From the NCBI GenBank assembly GCA_026224775.1, contig JAMFRP010000040.1, forward strand, positions 44,832 through 108,831: a DNA stretch of 64,000 nucleotides, written 5' to 3'. Source of the DNA: Bacteroidota bacterium (GTDB lineage Bacteria; Bacteroidota; Bacteroidia; Sphingobacteriales; Sphingobacteriaceae). Made by a program: the position numbers and the translations under genes. Under the pieces are notes generated by a model. The model saw nothing but the letters and a program-made list of their open reading frames with translations. It made no database searches and was not told where the DNA came from. Below, one piece after another: positions 10,383 to 19,238 of the stretch. Every line of letters starts with the position of its first letter. The stretch's first letter is position 1.

Positions 10383-10467
10383 CGTCATTGCGAGCGAAGC
10401 GTGGCAATCCCAAGCTATGAGAGCCGCTCTGTAAGTAGGGGATTGCCACGCTTCGCTCGCAATGACG
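10383..10467. repeat. REP-like palindromic intergenic repeat (GTCATTGCGAG family), copy 2
   Basis: Perfect 29-bp inverted arms at 10383-10411 and 10439-10467 enclose a 27-nt spacer. The arm sequence (CGTCATTGCGAGCGAAGCG...) is close to the 5751-5779 arm of copy 1. It lies between convergent genes and can fold into a strong hairpin, so it may double as a terminator. Confidence 0.82.
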
Positions 10468-10513
10468 CTTTGTTTTTTTATATAAAGAAAACTTAATCGT
10501 TTTATACAGTAAG

Positions 10514-10592
10514 GTTACGTACCTACGGCACGATATTTATTTCAATTTGTTTTTCTACCGACATATAACCCCTACGGGGTTTTAGTAAATAT
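10514..10592. repeat. Partial copy (right half) of a composite palindromic element
   Basis: GTTACGTACCTACGGCACG at 10514-10532 is identical to the right arm of the inverted repeat at 49547-49565. It is followed, as there, by a CTACCRACAT motif and a small hairpin (CCCCTACGGGG) plus a T-run. The left arm is missing here. Confidence 0.6.
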
Positions 10593-10601
10593 TTTACGAA
10601 T

Positions 10602-12056
10602 CTAAACCTCCACAACTTCCTCTATTAAAGGTTTTTGATTACGCACTATCAAATAATACGCGGGGATGCCTGCCAATGTAATAATCAATCCCGGCCAGGT
10701 ATAGTTTGGTTTAAACTTGATAAGTAATATACAGAATGCAAGCCCCATAATAATATAAAGTATTGGCAATACAGGATAACCGAAGGCTTTGTAAGGTCGC
10801 TCGGTATTGGGGTATTTTTTGCGAAGGATAAATATCCCTACGATGGTAAGCATATAAAATACAACTACTACAAATGATATCATATCCAACAGATCGCCAT
10901 ACCTGCCGCTCAGGCCCCATATGCAGGCAAACAGGCATTGTATCCATAAACCATAGCCCGGTACCGCGTTTTTGTTAAGAATGCCCGCTTTATTAAAAAA
11001 AAGCCTGTCTTTAGCCATGGAGTAATATACCCTTGCCCCTGCCATTATCAAACCGTTATTGCAGCCAAAGGTTGATATCATAATCAATACGGCTATGATA
11101 ATTGTACCCGCGCTACCAAATATATGCTGCGATGCGGCTACCGCTACCCTGTCCTTATCAGCTGTTGCTATTTCGTGGAGCGACAGCACACCGGTATACA
11201 TAATATTGGTAACAATATAAATAACGGTCACAATTAGGGTACCTAATGCCAAACTTAAGCCAATATTTCTTTTAGGGTTTTTGATCTCCCCGGCTATAAA
11301 CGTTACGTTATTCCAGGAATCGCTGCTGAAAATAGAACCAACCATTGACGAGGCAATTGCCCCTAAAGCTGCCACGGTGGTGTATGATGAAAAAGAACCG
11401 GATGTATTTAAAGCATGCAAATTCCAGGCATTGCTCCAGTTGGCTTTCCATATATCACCCTTAAGGGCAAAAAAACCAAATATGATCAACCCAAATAAAC
11501 TTAGCAGTTTGGTTAATGTAAAAGTGGTTTGTATTACTTTGCCACTTTTGATGCCACGAGTATTAACGTAAGTAAGCAGTACAATAAGCACCATTGATAC
11601 CAATTGCGCAGCGCTGAAAGTAAAAAATCTTGCCTGCCCAACACTATCAACCCCGGTCTGAATCTTCAACAAGACATGATCCTCGCTTACGGCAGGAACA
11701 AGATAGGCCATAAATTTGGAGAAAGCTACCCCTACCGCGGCTATGGTTGCAGTTTGTATCACGGTAAAAAAGCTCCAGCCGTATAAAAACCCTACTAAAG
11801 GGTTATATGCCTCCTTTAAATAAACATACTGCCCACCCGCCTTTGGGTACATGGCACTTAACTCGCCATAACTTAACGCGGCGGTAAGCGTCATAAAGCC
11901 TGTTACCAGCCAAACAAAAATAAGCCATCCAGCGCTGCCTACGCTCCGGGTAATATCTGCGCTTACTATAAATATCCCGGAGCCAATCATGCTGCCCGCT
12001 ACAAGCATCGTGGCATCAATTAATCTGAGGGATGGCTTAAAAGGAGTGTTGCTCAT
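10602..12056 (-). CDS. APC superfamily amino acid permease
   Basis: This 484-residue inner-membrane transporter has about twelve hydrophobic segments. The N-terminal signature ATMLVAGSMIGSGIFIV is the substrate-binding unwound helix of the amino acid-polyamine-organocation superfamily, closest in style to the LAT/SteT exchanger group. GGQYVYLKEAYNPLVGFLYGW-type sequence follows in helix 3. It imports or exchanges amino acids; which one cannot be told. It starts 34 nt after the stop of the DUF885 peptidase gene and is probably cotranscribed with it, fitting uptake or exchange of peptidase products. Confidence 0.9.
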   Translation of the reverse strand: MSNTPFKPSLRLIDATMLVAGSMIGSGIFIVSADITRSVGSAGWLIFVWLVTGFMTLTAALSYGELSAMYPKAGGQYVYLKEAYNPLVGFLYGWSFFTVIQTATIAAVGVAFSKFMAYLVPAVSEDHVLLKIQTGVDSVGQARFFTFSAAQLVSMVLIVLLTYVNTRGIKSGKVIQTTFTLTKLLSLFGLIIFGFFALKGDIWKANWSNAWNLHALNTSGSFSSYTTVAALGAIASSMVGSIFSSDSWNNVTFIAGEIKNPKRNIGLSLALGTLIVTVIYIVTNIMYTGVLSLHEIATADKDRVAVAASQHIFGSAGTIIIAVLIMISTFGCNNGLIMAGARVYYSMAKDRLFFNKAGILNKNAVPGYGLWIQCLFACIWGLSGRYGDLLDMISFVVVVFYMLTIVGIFILRKKYPNTERPYKAFGYPVLPILYIIMGLAFCILLIKFKPNYTWPGLIITLAGIPAYYLIVRNQKPLIEEVVEV

Positions 12057-12090
12057 TTATTTTTTCGAAATGATAATAGATACAGATAGT

Positions 12091-13914
12091 TTATTTATTG
12101 AAATCATAAAACCTCCAATTGGTTTTAAAGTCTTTGCTTAAAGGCGCTCCTGTAAGGGTAGCTCTTATCATCTCAACCGGGATAAGGTTCTCCTTCATCA
12201 CTGCATCATGGAATTGTTTATAGGTCATTTTTCCGCTATCAACCAGTTCGTGTTTCAGGCTCATGAATTGTAAGGCACCAACCAAATACGCAACCTGGTA
12301 AAGCGGACTATAATCACCCTCGAATGACCGCCTTACTTCGCCTTCGGCGTTCGCTTTTTCATGGCCTACGCTATCAACCAAAAAGTTGATGCATTGCTGT
12401 GGAGTCCAGTTACCTAAGTGATAATTAAGCGAGAAGATAATACGTGCGCAACGGTGCATTCTCCAAAACAACATCCCCAAACGTTGCTCAGGCGTTTGAG
12501 CTAAGCCTTTGTCGTACAATAACAATTCCCAATAAACCGCCCAGCCTTCACCATTAAATGGCGTTGCAAAATCCTGGCGGTATGGTTTATAGCGCGAATT
12601 CATGAAATATTGCAGATTATGACCTGGAATAAGCTCATGTTGTACAGTAGCAGTTGAGAAATCAGGGTTATTGCCGCGCATACTCATCAGCTTGTTATCT
12701 TCCTGCATGCTATTGGTCGGGTAAGATATGCTAATCTCCTTGCCGCCTGTGAAAAATGGATTTACCAATTGCCTTTGCGGGCTCATCATAATCATCCCCC
12801 AGGTTTCATCAGCCAGTGGAGGTATAGTTATCAGGTCTCGCGCTTTAATAAAATCTAATGACCGGTTGTATATGCTTACAATCAACTCCGGTTGTTTACC
12901 CACTTCAACATAGCTGTTTTTAACTTTTTCAAGTGCCTTTTTCCAGTCGTTGCCATAACCCATCTCCTGCGATGCTTTCAGCACTTCTTTATTGCACCAG
13001 GCAAATTCTTTATTAGCCAATTTAATCAGTTCTTCCGGTGTATAAGGGATCATTTCAGCATTTAGCTGGTTAATCAATTCCTCACGCCCGATTGGTACGC
13101 CCACAATGCCGCTGGTATCAGCTTTTTGCATGGTGTGCAGTTTCCCTTTTTTTATAACCTGATGGCTGTATGCATCCAGGGCACTATCCAATGCTTCGTA
13201 TGGCGCAGGTGCCCACCAAGTAAACATTGGGTCATATCCGTTATAAAAATCGTAGAAGTTCTTTAGGCGGCTCTTTAGCCCTATCACAGCATCATGTGCC
13301 GTTATTGCCAATGGCATGTCTAAAGACTGAAGTTTACTGAACTGGGCTGACGCTGATTTAAGCTCCTTTAATATAGCATTAAGTGTACTAGCAACTTGCT
13401 GGCCGTTTACATTGGTGCCACGCCTACGTTCTTTTTCTAAAAAATAAATGCTATCCGCAAAAGGGATATATTGCTTTATGCTGCTATATTTTTGTTCCTG
13501 TTTTTGCAGATAGTCTAGTTCAAATTGTATTTTTTTCTTTAGCAAGATATAGTCAACCTTACCATAAACACTGATGGAGTTAAAATCTATCTGATCAAGT
13601 TGTTTTAAATAATCATTATTTACTTCTACCAGTCTTTTTCTTTGTTCGGGCGAAAAGAATACCGGGTCTTTATCCTGATATTCCTGATTCGGATCAAGAT
13701 GATAGGGCCAATAAAATTCTTTGACGGCCTGAATATCCTGCCCGTATTGGATAATCGTACCACTTACCTCGGTAGCCTGCTCGTACATGCTTGCCGGAAC
13801 ATTGGTAGTTTGAGCCTTTGCAACAGGTGCTGATGAAAACAGGTATACGAAAAAAATTGGGGCGATAAATAATTTTGACAAAATGCGGAACTCGTATTTT
13901 TTACAATAAATCAT
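12091..13914 (-). CDS. Exported DUF885 family zinc peptidase-like protein
   Basis: A 607-residue protein with an N-terminal hydrophobic export signal ending about residue 35 (VAKAQ). The DUF885 hallmark lies in the C-terminal third: HELIPGHNLQ, corresponding to the family's HExxPGH metal-binding motif, followed about 30 residues on by GEGWAVYWE, which supplies further conserved acidic residues. Family members are predicted, and in a few cases shown, to be metallopeptidases; the substrate is not known here. It is first in a two-gene unit with the downstream permease. A candidate TATTTTTG -7 box sits at 13995-14002 on this strand, about 80 nt upstream. Confidence 0.85.
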   Translation of the reverse strand: MIYCKKYEFRILSKLFIAPIFFVYLFSSAPVAKAQTTNVPASMYEQATEVSGTIIQYGQDIQAVKEFYWPYHLDPNQEYQDKDPVFFSPEQRKRLVEVNNDYLKQLDQIDFNSISVYGKVDYILLKKKIQFELDYLQKQEQKYSSIKQYIPFADSIYFLEKERRRGTNVNGQQVASTLNAILKELKSASAQFSKLQSLDMPLAITAHDAVIGLKSRLKNFYDFYNGYDPMFTWWAPAPYEALDSALDAYSHQVIKKGKLHTMQKADTSGIVGVPIGREELINQLNAEMIPYTPEELIKLANKEFAWCNKEVLKASQEMGYGNDWKKALEKVKNSYVEVGKQPELIVSIYNRSLDFIKARDLITIPPLADETWGMIMMSPQRQLVNPFFTGGKEISISYPTNSMQEDNKLMSMRGNNPDFSTATVQHELIPGHNLQYFMNSRYKPYRQDFATPFNGEGWAVYWELLLYDKGLAQTPEQRLGMLFWRMHRCARIIFSLNYHLGNWTPQQCINFLVDSVGHEKANAEGEVRRSFEGDYSPLYQVAYLVGALQFMSLKHELVDSGKMTYKQFHDAVMKENLIPVEMIRATLTGAPLSKDFKTNWRFYDFNK

Positions 13915-14100
13915 GATGAATAGGGTTGCCCTGCAACAAGGTTTGTAATACCTGAATATTGCCTGGATTTAACTTATAGCGTTATATGCTATAGCAAAAA
14001 TAAAAGGATTGGTAACCGTAAAATCACCTATATTATCTGTTACTAACTGTTTTTTACCTAATACCGCAGATTTAAAAAGTATACAGTTATATCAGGATAA

Positions 14101-15003
14101 TTAGCTGGCTATTTTTGAAAGGCTCTTTACGTTTTTGAAGTAGTTATCGAGGTATTCGCGTGGTGATATGCCAATTACACATTTAAAAACACGATTAAAG
14201 TTGGTGATGCTTTTAAAACCGCATTTGTATGCAACTGTTGATATGCTCTCAAACTTATGTGCTGTAAGTTTTTTACAGGCCTCGTTTATCCTTATCTCAT
14301 TTAAAAAAGAGATAAAAGTATGGCCGGTATGTTTTTTAAAGTACCTGCAGAATGATTCAGGTGTCATATAAGCTTCCATCGCTACATCTTCAAGAGTGAT
14401 AGGCTCACTATAGTTTTGCATAATGTAGTTGTAGATATTTCCTATCCTTATGCCCTCGTTTTCGGTAATTGCCGGTATGCTGCCATATGACGAAAGCGGC
14501 TCAACTTTAGTATTGACCTTAAGCAGGCTATCAAGCAAATTAAAGAATTGCATCAATTGCTCAGGACCGGAAGTGTTTTTAATGGCATTCATCACCTGTG
14601 AAACTTCATGGAAGTTATCATCGGGGATCTTAAATCCTTGCTGATGCTGTTGAAGGAATATTTTAAAGGCCTTCATTTCGGGAAGATCGAATAACCCGGC
14701 CAGAACTCCATCCGGATTAAAAAATATGGTGAAAGCCTTGATTGACCGTCCACTATCAGAAGCAAAATATTCAGGGCTACTTTTAAATAGGTGAGGCAAA
14801 TTAGCGCCAAGAAGGTATATTTCTCCTGATGTGTAATCATGCATATTATTCCCTGCTATTAGGGTTCCCTCACCACGCTGTACCCATGTAATCTGCGCTT
14901 CAGTATGGCGATGTAGGTAAGGATAATGATAAGGTAACTCCACCTGATCGATTATTACGCTCTTGTCATGAGCTACCGGGATGGTAAATTGCAGTACTTT
15001 CAT
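14101..15003 (-). CDS. AraC family transcriptional regulator with cupin sensor
   Basis: A 300-residue DNA-binding protein. The N-terminal half is a cupin-like ligand domain (HRHTEAQITWVQRGEGTL at about 32-49, then GEIYLLGANLPH). The C-terminal 100 residues are the double helix-turn-helix of the AraC family, with ITLEDVAMEAYMTPESFCRYFK and the second-helix signature STVAYKCGFKSITNFNRVFK. It lies just downstream of the hydroxyproline operon and on the same strand, separated by a terminator at 15287-15325. It is thus probably a separate unit and a candidate regulator of that operon; the ligand is unknown. Confidence 0.9.
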   Translation of the reverse strand: MKVLQFTIPVAHDKSVIIDQVELPYHYPYLHRHTEAQITWVQRGEGTLIAGNNMHDYTSGEIYLLGANLPHLFKSSPEYFASDSGRSIKAFTIFFNPDGVLAGLFDLPEMKAFKIFLQQHQQGFKIPDDNFHEVSQVMNAIKNTSGPEQLMQFFNLLDSLLKVNTKVEPLSSYGSIPAITENEGIRIGNIYNYIMQNYSEPITLEDVAMEAYMTPESFCRYFKKHTGHTFISFLNEIRINEACKKLTAHKFESISTVAYKCGFKSITNFNRVFKCVIGISPREYLDNYFKNVKSLSKIAS

Positions 15004-15342
15004 GAGATGATCCTTTAAATTAATTATTGTGGAATTTACAATTAATTAACCTGAATATTAAAATAATTCTCAATATGGGATAATATATGAGAAGTACAGG
15101 TTAATTTTCAGCATCATGCCAAGTGCTTTATATGCAAAAAAAGAGCTATTACCGTATTATCAACACTTAAATCAATCAACAACAAAGTATTATTTTGATT
15201 TCACCTAAATTATCGAAATAATATAAAAGGATCAACTTGATTGTATCTATAATACTGATGATAAGCCGCCGGTAAAAAATGATACGCATAAAAAAAGGAC
15301 AGCAAAAAGCTGTCCTTTTTTTATGAAAGCAAAATTATGCTT
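15004..15342. other. Gap between hydroxyproline operon and AraC gene
   Basis: This 339-nt AT-rich stretch has no supported gene. It contains the operon terminator at 15287-15325, and presumably the promoter and any operator for the AraC gene in the right-hand part of 15004-15200. An imperfect AT-rich inverted repeat (TTAATTA units around 15017-15047) is visible, but is too simple to interpret. Confidence 0.4.
15287..15325 (-). terminator. Intrinsic terminator after the hydroxyproline operon
   Basis: Perfect 17-bp arms at 15287-15303 and 15309-15325 around an AAAAA loop form a GC-rich stem core (GGACAGC/GCTGTCC) flanked by A and T runs. Read leftwards it ends in a U-tract 18 nt beyond the stop of the FAD oxidoreductase gene. 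The symmetry would let it work in both directions. Confidence 0.85.
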
Positions 15343-16587
15343 TTAAAAACGATTGGGTGAAAAGGCGCCGATATCAATTGCAGTTTTTGATCCTTTTATT
15401 ACCTCGCTAACCAGTAAGCCGGTTGCAGGGCCTAAACTCAGGCCCATCATACCGTGGCCCGTTGCTACAACAAGGTTATTGTATTTGTTGCTGCGGCCAA
15501 TGTAAGGTAACCCATCGGGCGATGACGGCCTGAAACCAAACCATATATCTTTTTCTGCCGGAACTTCGGGGTGCAGGTTAGGAAAATATTGCGGAATAGA
15601 TTCAACTATTCCCCTCACCCTGTTCATGTTTATCCGCTTGTTGATCTTGTCCAACTCCATCGTGCCGCCGTATCTTAAACTACCATTCATTGGTGTTATA
15701 GCTACTCTTGCTTCGGCTAATAAAGCGGGTATTTGCATCCGTTTTTCAGGTTCCTTAACCATAAAAGAATAACCTTTGCCCGGCATTAACGGCGCTTTAA
15801 TATCAACCAGCTTAGCAATTGATGGCGACCATGAGCCACCTGCGATAATATAATTATCAGCTTCCCATTTTTGGGCCCCTGTAAATACACCCAATATTAT
15901 CGGCCCCGAAGTTTCAATTTTAGTCACTTCATGGTTCCTTACAATATTTACGCCTTTTGCAGTAAGATAATTTAATAAAGCTGCCATCAAAGCCTGTGGA
16001 TATAAGTGGGCATCGCAACGATAATGAACAGCCCCCAAAACATCAAGTTCCAGATTTGGCTGAAGTGCTTTACACTGGGCAACAGTAAGCACTTCCATAT
16101 CAAGGCCAAGTTTCCTGCCTTGCTCTGCTAAATGCGCTTCTTCTTCACCCGCTTTTTCTGTTTTGTAAAACATCAGGATGCCGTTCTCGGTCAGCTCAAA
16201 ATCAAAGCCCGGTTCTGTAGCAAGATCTTTATAAAGGTTTTTACTAAGCATGGATAGTTCAGTCAATGGTTTGGCTGAATCTTCTACGTGTTTATTGTTA
16301 GCATTCTTTAAAAATTTAATCCCCCATGAAATCAAATCAGGATTAAGAGATGGCTTAACATAAAAAGGGCTTTTATTATTAAACATCCACCTTACGCCCT
16401 GCTTAATCATGCCGGGTGCCGCTAATGGAACAAAGTGGCTTGGTACAATCATACCCGCATTGCCATATGAGCAATTGTCCGTCAAATCGCCTTTATCTAA
16501 AATGGTAACCTCATAGCCCGCTTTTGTTAAATAATAAGCAGAGCTAAGCCCCATTATTCCGCCCCCTATAATCAATACTTTAGACAT
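15343..16587 (-). CDS. FAD-dependent D-amino acid dehydrogenase, predicted cis-4-hydroxy-D-proline dehydrogenase
   Basis: This 414-residue DAO-family flavoprotein starts with the dinucleotide-binding motif GGGIMG (residues 7-12). It ends with the FAD-contacting GHGMMGLSLGPATG segment typical of D-amino acid dehydrogenases (DadA-like). By context it oxidises cis-4-hydroxy-D-proline, made by the epimerase encoded just upstream, to 1-pyrroline-4-hydroxy-2-carboxylate. There is no signal peptide; such enzymes are usually associated with the inner face of the membrane and pass electrons to the respiratory chain. It is last in the operon, 52 nt after the epimerase gene and followed by a terminator. 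Family is certain; the hydroxyproline specificity rests on the neighbours. Confidence 0.9.
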   Translation of the reverse strand: MSKVLIIGGGIMGLSSAYYLTKAGYEVTILDKGDLTDNCSYGNAGMIVPSHFVPLAAPGMIKQGVRWMFNNKSPFYVKPSLNPDLISWGIKFLKNANNKHVEDSAKPLTELSMLSKNLYKDLATEPGFDFELTENGILMFYKTEKAGEEEAHLAEQGRKLGLDMEVLTVAQCKALQPNLELDVLGAVHYRCDAHLYPQALMAALLNYLTAKGVNIVRNHEVTKIETSGPIILGVFTGAQKWEADNYIIAGGSWSPSIAKLVDIKAPLMPGKGYSFMVKEPEKRMQIPALLAEARVAITPMNGSLRYGGTMELDKINKRINMNRVRGIVESIPQYFPNLHPEVPAEKDIWFGFRPSSPDGLPYIGRSNKYNNLVVATGHGMMGLSLGPATGLLVSEVIKGSKTAIDIGAFSPNRF

Positions 16588-16639
16588 AGTAATATTTTAT
16601 ATGCTTAAGCCACGGCCTAAGACTTCAAATCAAATTAGT

Positions 16640-17641
16640 TTATATCACCTGGAAACCGTGCGCGTAAGGATCATCATCATCAATTTTTATGGTATTGTAG
16701 CCATAAACTTTTGCCCAGCCTTCAATTCCAGGAATGATAGCGTCTATCTCTCCTATTTTTACAACATCCTCAACAGTACCAATAAATTTACTACCGATGA
16801 TGCTTTCATGGATGAATACATCGCCCTTTTTTAGTTTGCCCTTTGCATGCCATTGCGCCATCCTTGCAGATGTGCCGGTGCCGCATGGCGAGCGGTCGAT
16901 TGCTTTATCGCCATAAAATACCGCGTTACGGGCAGTAGCATCAGCAGATAATGTTTTGCCCGCCCATAAAATGTGGGTACAGATATTTATGGTAGGATCT
17001 AATGGATGAACAAAAGTAAAGTGCTGATTGATGAGATCGCGAAAAACCCTGCTCCATGCTATCAATTCACCGGCGCTGTAATTTTCCAAACCCTTAAAAT
17101 TAGGCTGAGGATCAATTATCGCATAATAATTACCACCGTAGGCTACGTCAAAAGTTAGCGCACCCAAACCAGGGCACTCTAGTATCAGGTCCTGCGCGGC
17201 AAGATATGCCGGTACATTAGTTAGCTTAACCGATGTAACCTTGCTACCCTCTTGCTTGTAATTAATAATAACCAAACCCGCAGGGGCTTCCATTCTTATA
17301 ATTCCGGGTACTTTGGGTTTGATAAGACCTTCTTCAATAGCTATAGTTATAGTACCGATAGTACCGTGTCCGCACATTGGTAAACAGCCGCTGGTTTCAA
17401 TAAATAAAACAGCTACATCATTTTCGGGATTGCTCGGCTCGTACAAAATACTACCCGACATCATATCGTGACCGCGTGGTTCAAACATTAAACCCGTGCG
17501 TATCCAATCATATTCTTTTAAAAAGTGTTGGCGCTTTTCGCTCATGCTCGCGCCTTTAAGGGATGGGCCGCCACCGGCGACTAACCTTACCGGGTTACCG
17601 CAAGTGTGCGCATCGATACAAAAAAAAGTTTTACTTGCCAT
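16640..17641 (-). CDS. 4-hydroxyproline 2-epimerase (proline racemase family)
   Basis: A cofactor-independent epimerase of 333 residues, the usual family length, converting trans-4-hydroxy-L-proline to cis-4-hydroxy-D-proline. Both catalytic cysteines are present: Cys90 in MCGHG and Cys253 in DRSPCGTG. This separates it from the dehydratase branch, which has Thr or Ser in place of one Cys. Proline racemases share the two cysteines. The deaminase and semialdehyde dehydrogenase beside it point to hydroxyproline as substrate. Its ATG lies one base after the stop of the aldehyde dehydrogenase gene, indicating tight translational coupling. Confidence 0.93.
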   Translation of the reverse strand: MASKTFFCIDAHTCGNPVRLVAGGGPSLKGASMSEKRQHFLKEYDWIRTGLMFEPRGHDMMSGSILYEPSNPENDVAVLFIETSGCLPMCGHGTIGTITIAIEEGLIKPKVPGIIRMEAPAGLVIINYKQEGSKVTSVKLTNVPAYLAAQDLILECPGLGALTFDVAYGGNYYAIIDPQPNFKGLENYSAGELIAWSRVFRDLINQHFTFVHPLDPTINICTHILWAGKTLSADATARNAVFYGDKAIDRSPCGTGTSARMAQWHAKGKLKKGDVFIHESIIGSKFIGTVEDVVKIGEIDAIIPGIEGWAKVYGYNTIKIDDDDPYAHGFQVI

Positions 17642-17642
17642 T

Positions 17643-19226
17643 TTAGTCTTTAGTGAGGTTGTTATCTATATGCCTCCAAATTTTTAACGGGTTTGCTGCC
17701 TGCAATTCCAAAGGCAGAAGGCTATCTTCCCAATCCTGCCATGCAATAGGCCTTACAAACCTATAAATTGCACCAGTACCAACCGAAGTAAAACGGCTGT
17801 CGCTTGTAGCGGGGAAAGGGCCGCCATGCTGCATTGCCGCGCAAACCTCAACTCCTGTAGGTACGTTATTCAATATTACACGGCCTGATATATCGGCCAA
17901 TGCATTTAATATACCGGTATAGTTTGATAATTCGTCTTTTTCGGCCATAACTGTAGTTGTTAGCTGGCCTTCCAATGATTCTATTACCTGCTGTAACTGT
18001 GCTATATTATCACAAACTACTACTAACGACCATGGGCCGAATATCTCTTCGCTATATTTTTTATTAGCAATGAAATCACTTGCTCCTACTGTTGCTACAG
18101 ATGCTACCGACTGATTCGTTTTTTCGGTATTAACTGCTGTTGATTTAGCAATTATCTTAATACCCGGTTCAGCAATTATCTTATCTGAAAGTGACACATA
18201 GTTTTTCCATATCCCTGCTGTTAACATAGTTGCTGATGGTGTGGTTTCAATAGCACTCCCAAGGGCAGAAAGAAAACGATCTAATCCGGCTGATTTTACA
18301 GCTAATATTAAACCGGGATTGGTACAAAACTGACCCGCCCCTAAGGTTATAGATGATGCATATCTTGCAGCTACCGATTCAGCTTGCGAATCAAGTATGG
18401 CGGGCAGTAACACTACCGGGTTAATGCTTCCCATTTCTGTAAATACAGGGATAACGCTTTTACGCTCCTGAGCCATTCTTAATAGTGCCATACCACCATG
18501 ATATGAACCTGTAAAAGCAACAGCCTTGGTTTGCTCGTGTTTAACCAATTCAGCGCCTATGGCATAACCATCATCAAATAATAGTGAGAAAACGCCATCG
18601 GGCATGCCTGTTTCTTTTGCCGCTTTACTTATCGCCTGGCCAACCATTGCACTTGTACCGGGATGGGCCGGGTGAACCTTTACAATAACCGGGCAACCCG
18701 AAGCTAATGCCGAAGCGGTATCGCCACCGGCAACAGAAAATGCCAATGGAAAGTTACTTGCCCCAAAAACAACAACCGGGCCTATCGGCGAATACATTCT
18801 CCTGATATCGGGCTTTGGCAAAGGTATACGTTCAGGGTTTGCGGTATCAATTACAGCATCAACCCATGAACCTTCTTCAACCAGGTTGGCAAACATATTT
18901 AGTTGTCCTGTTGTACGGCCTAATTCGCCGGTTAACCTTGCAACAGGCAAACCGCTCTCGGCTACTGCTCTATTTATTAGTATTTCGCCTAAGGCTGTTA
19001 TCTCGGCCGCAATAGCTCTTAAAAATTTTGCTTTATCGGCAGGGGCAATATGTTTGTAAACTTTGAATGCTGCAGTTGCAGCATTCAAAGCATTATTAAC
19101 CATTAAAGTATCCGCTTTGTTAAAAGCACCTTCCAATTGCGCCCCTGTCGATGGATCGAAAGCTTTAAAACTTTCATTTTCGGCCAAAGCATAATCGCAT
19201 GCTATTATATTATTACCATTTATCAT
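17643..19226 (-). CDS. 2,5-dioxovalerate (alpha-ketoglutarate semialdehyde) dehydrogenase
   Basis: An NAD(P)-dependent aldehyde dehydrogenase of 527 residues that would oxidise alpha-ketoglutarate semialdehyde to 2-oxoglutarate, the last step of hydroxyproline breakdown. The family residues are clear: general base Glu264 in FTEMGS and nucleophile Cys301 in GQFCTNPG. The length and the sequence around the active site fit the KGSADH group used in hydroxyproline and sugar-acid pathways rather than general ALDHs. It sits 12 nt after the deaminase gene and one base before the epimerase gene. Sugar-acid pathways use the same enzyme, but no other sugar-acid gene is in this operon. Confidence 0.92.
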   Translation of the reverse strand: MINGNNIIACDYALAENESFKAFDPSTGAQLEGAFNKADTLMVNNALNAATAAFKVYKHIAPADKAKFLRAIAAEITALGEILINRAVAESGLPVARLTGELGRTTGQLNMFANLVEEGSWVDAVIDTANPERIPLPKPDIRRMYSPIGPVVVFGASNFPLAFSVAGGDTASALASGCPVIVKVHPAHPGTSAMVGQAISKAAKETGMPDGVFSLLFDDGYAIGAELVKHEQTKAVAFTGSYHGGMALLRMAQERKSVIPVFTEMGSINPVVLLPAILDSQAESVAARYASSITLGAGQFCTNPGLILAVKSAGLDRFLSALGSAIETTPSATMLTAGIWKNYVSLSDKIIAEPGIKIIAKSTAVNTEKTNQSVASVATVGASDFIANKKYSEEIFGPWSLVVVCDNIAQLQQVIESLEGQLTTTVMAEKDELSNYTGILNALADISGRVILNNVPTGVEVCAAMQHGGPFPATSDSRFTSVGTGAIYRFVRPIAWQDWEDSLLPLELQAANPLKIWRHIDNNLTKD

Positions 19227-19238
19227 TTAGCTTTTTTA

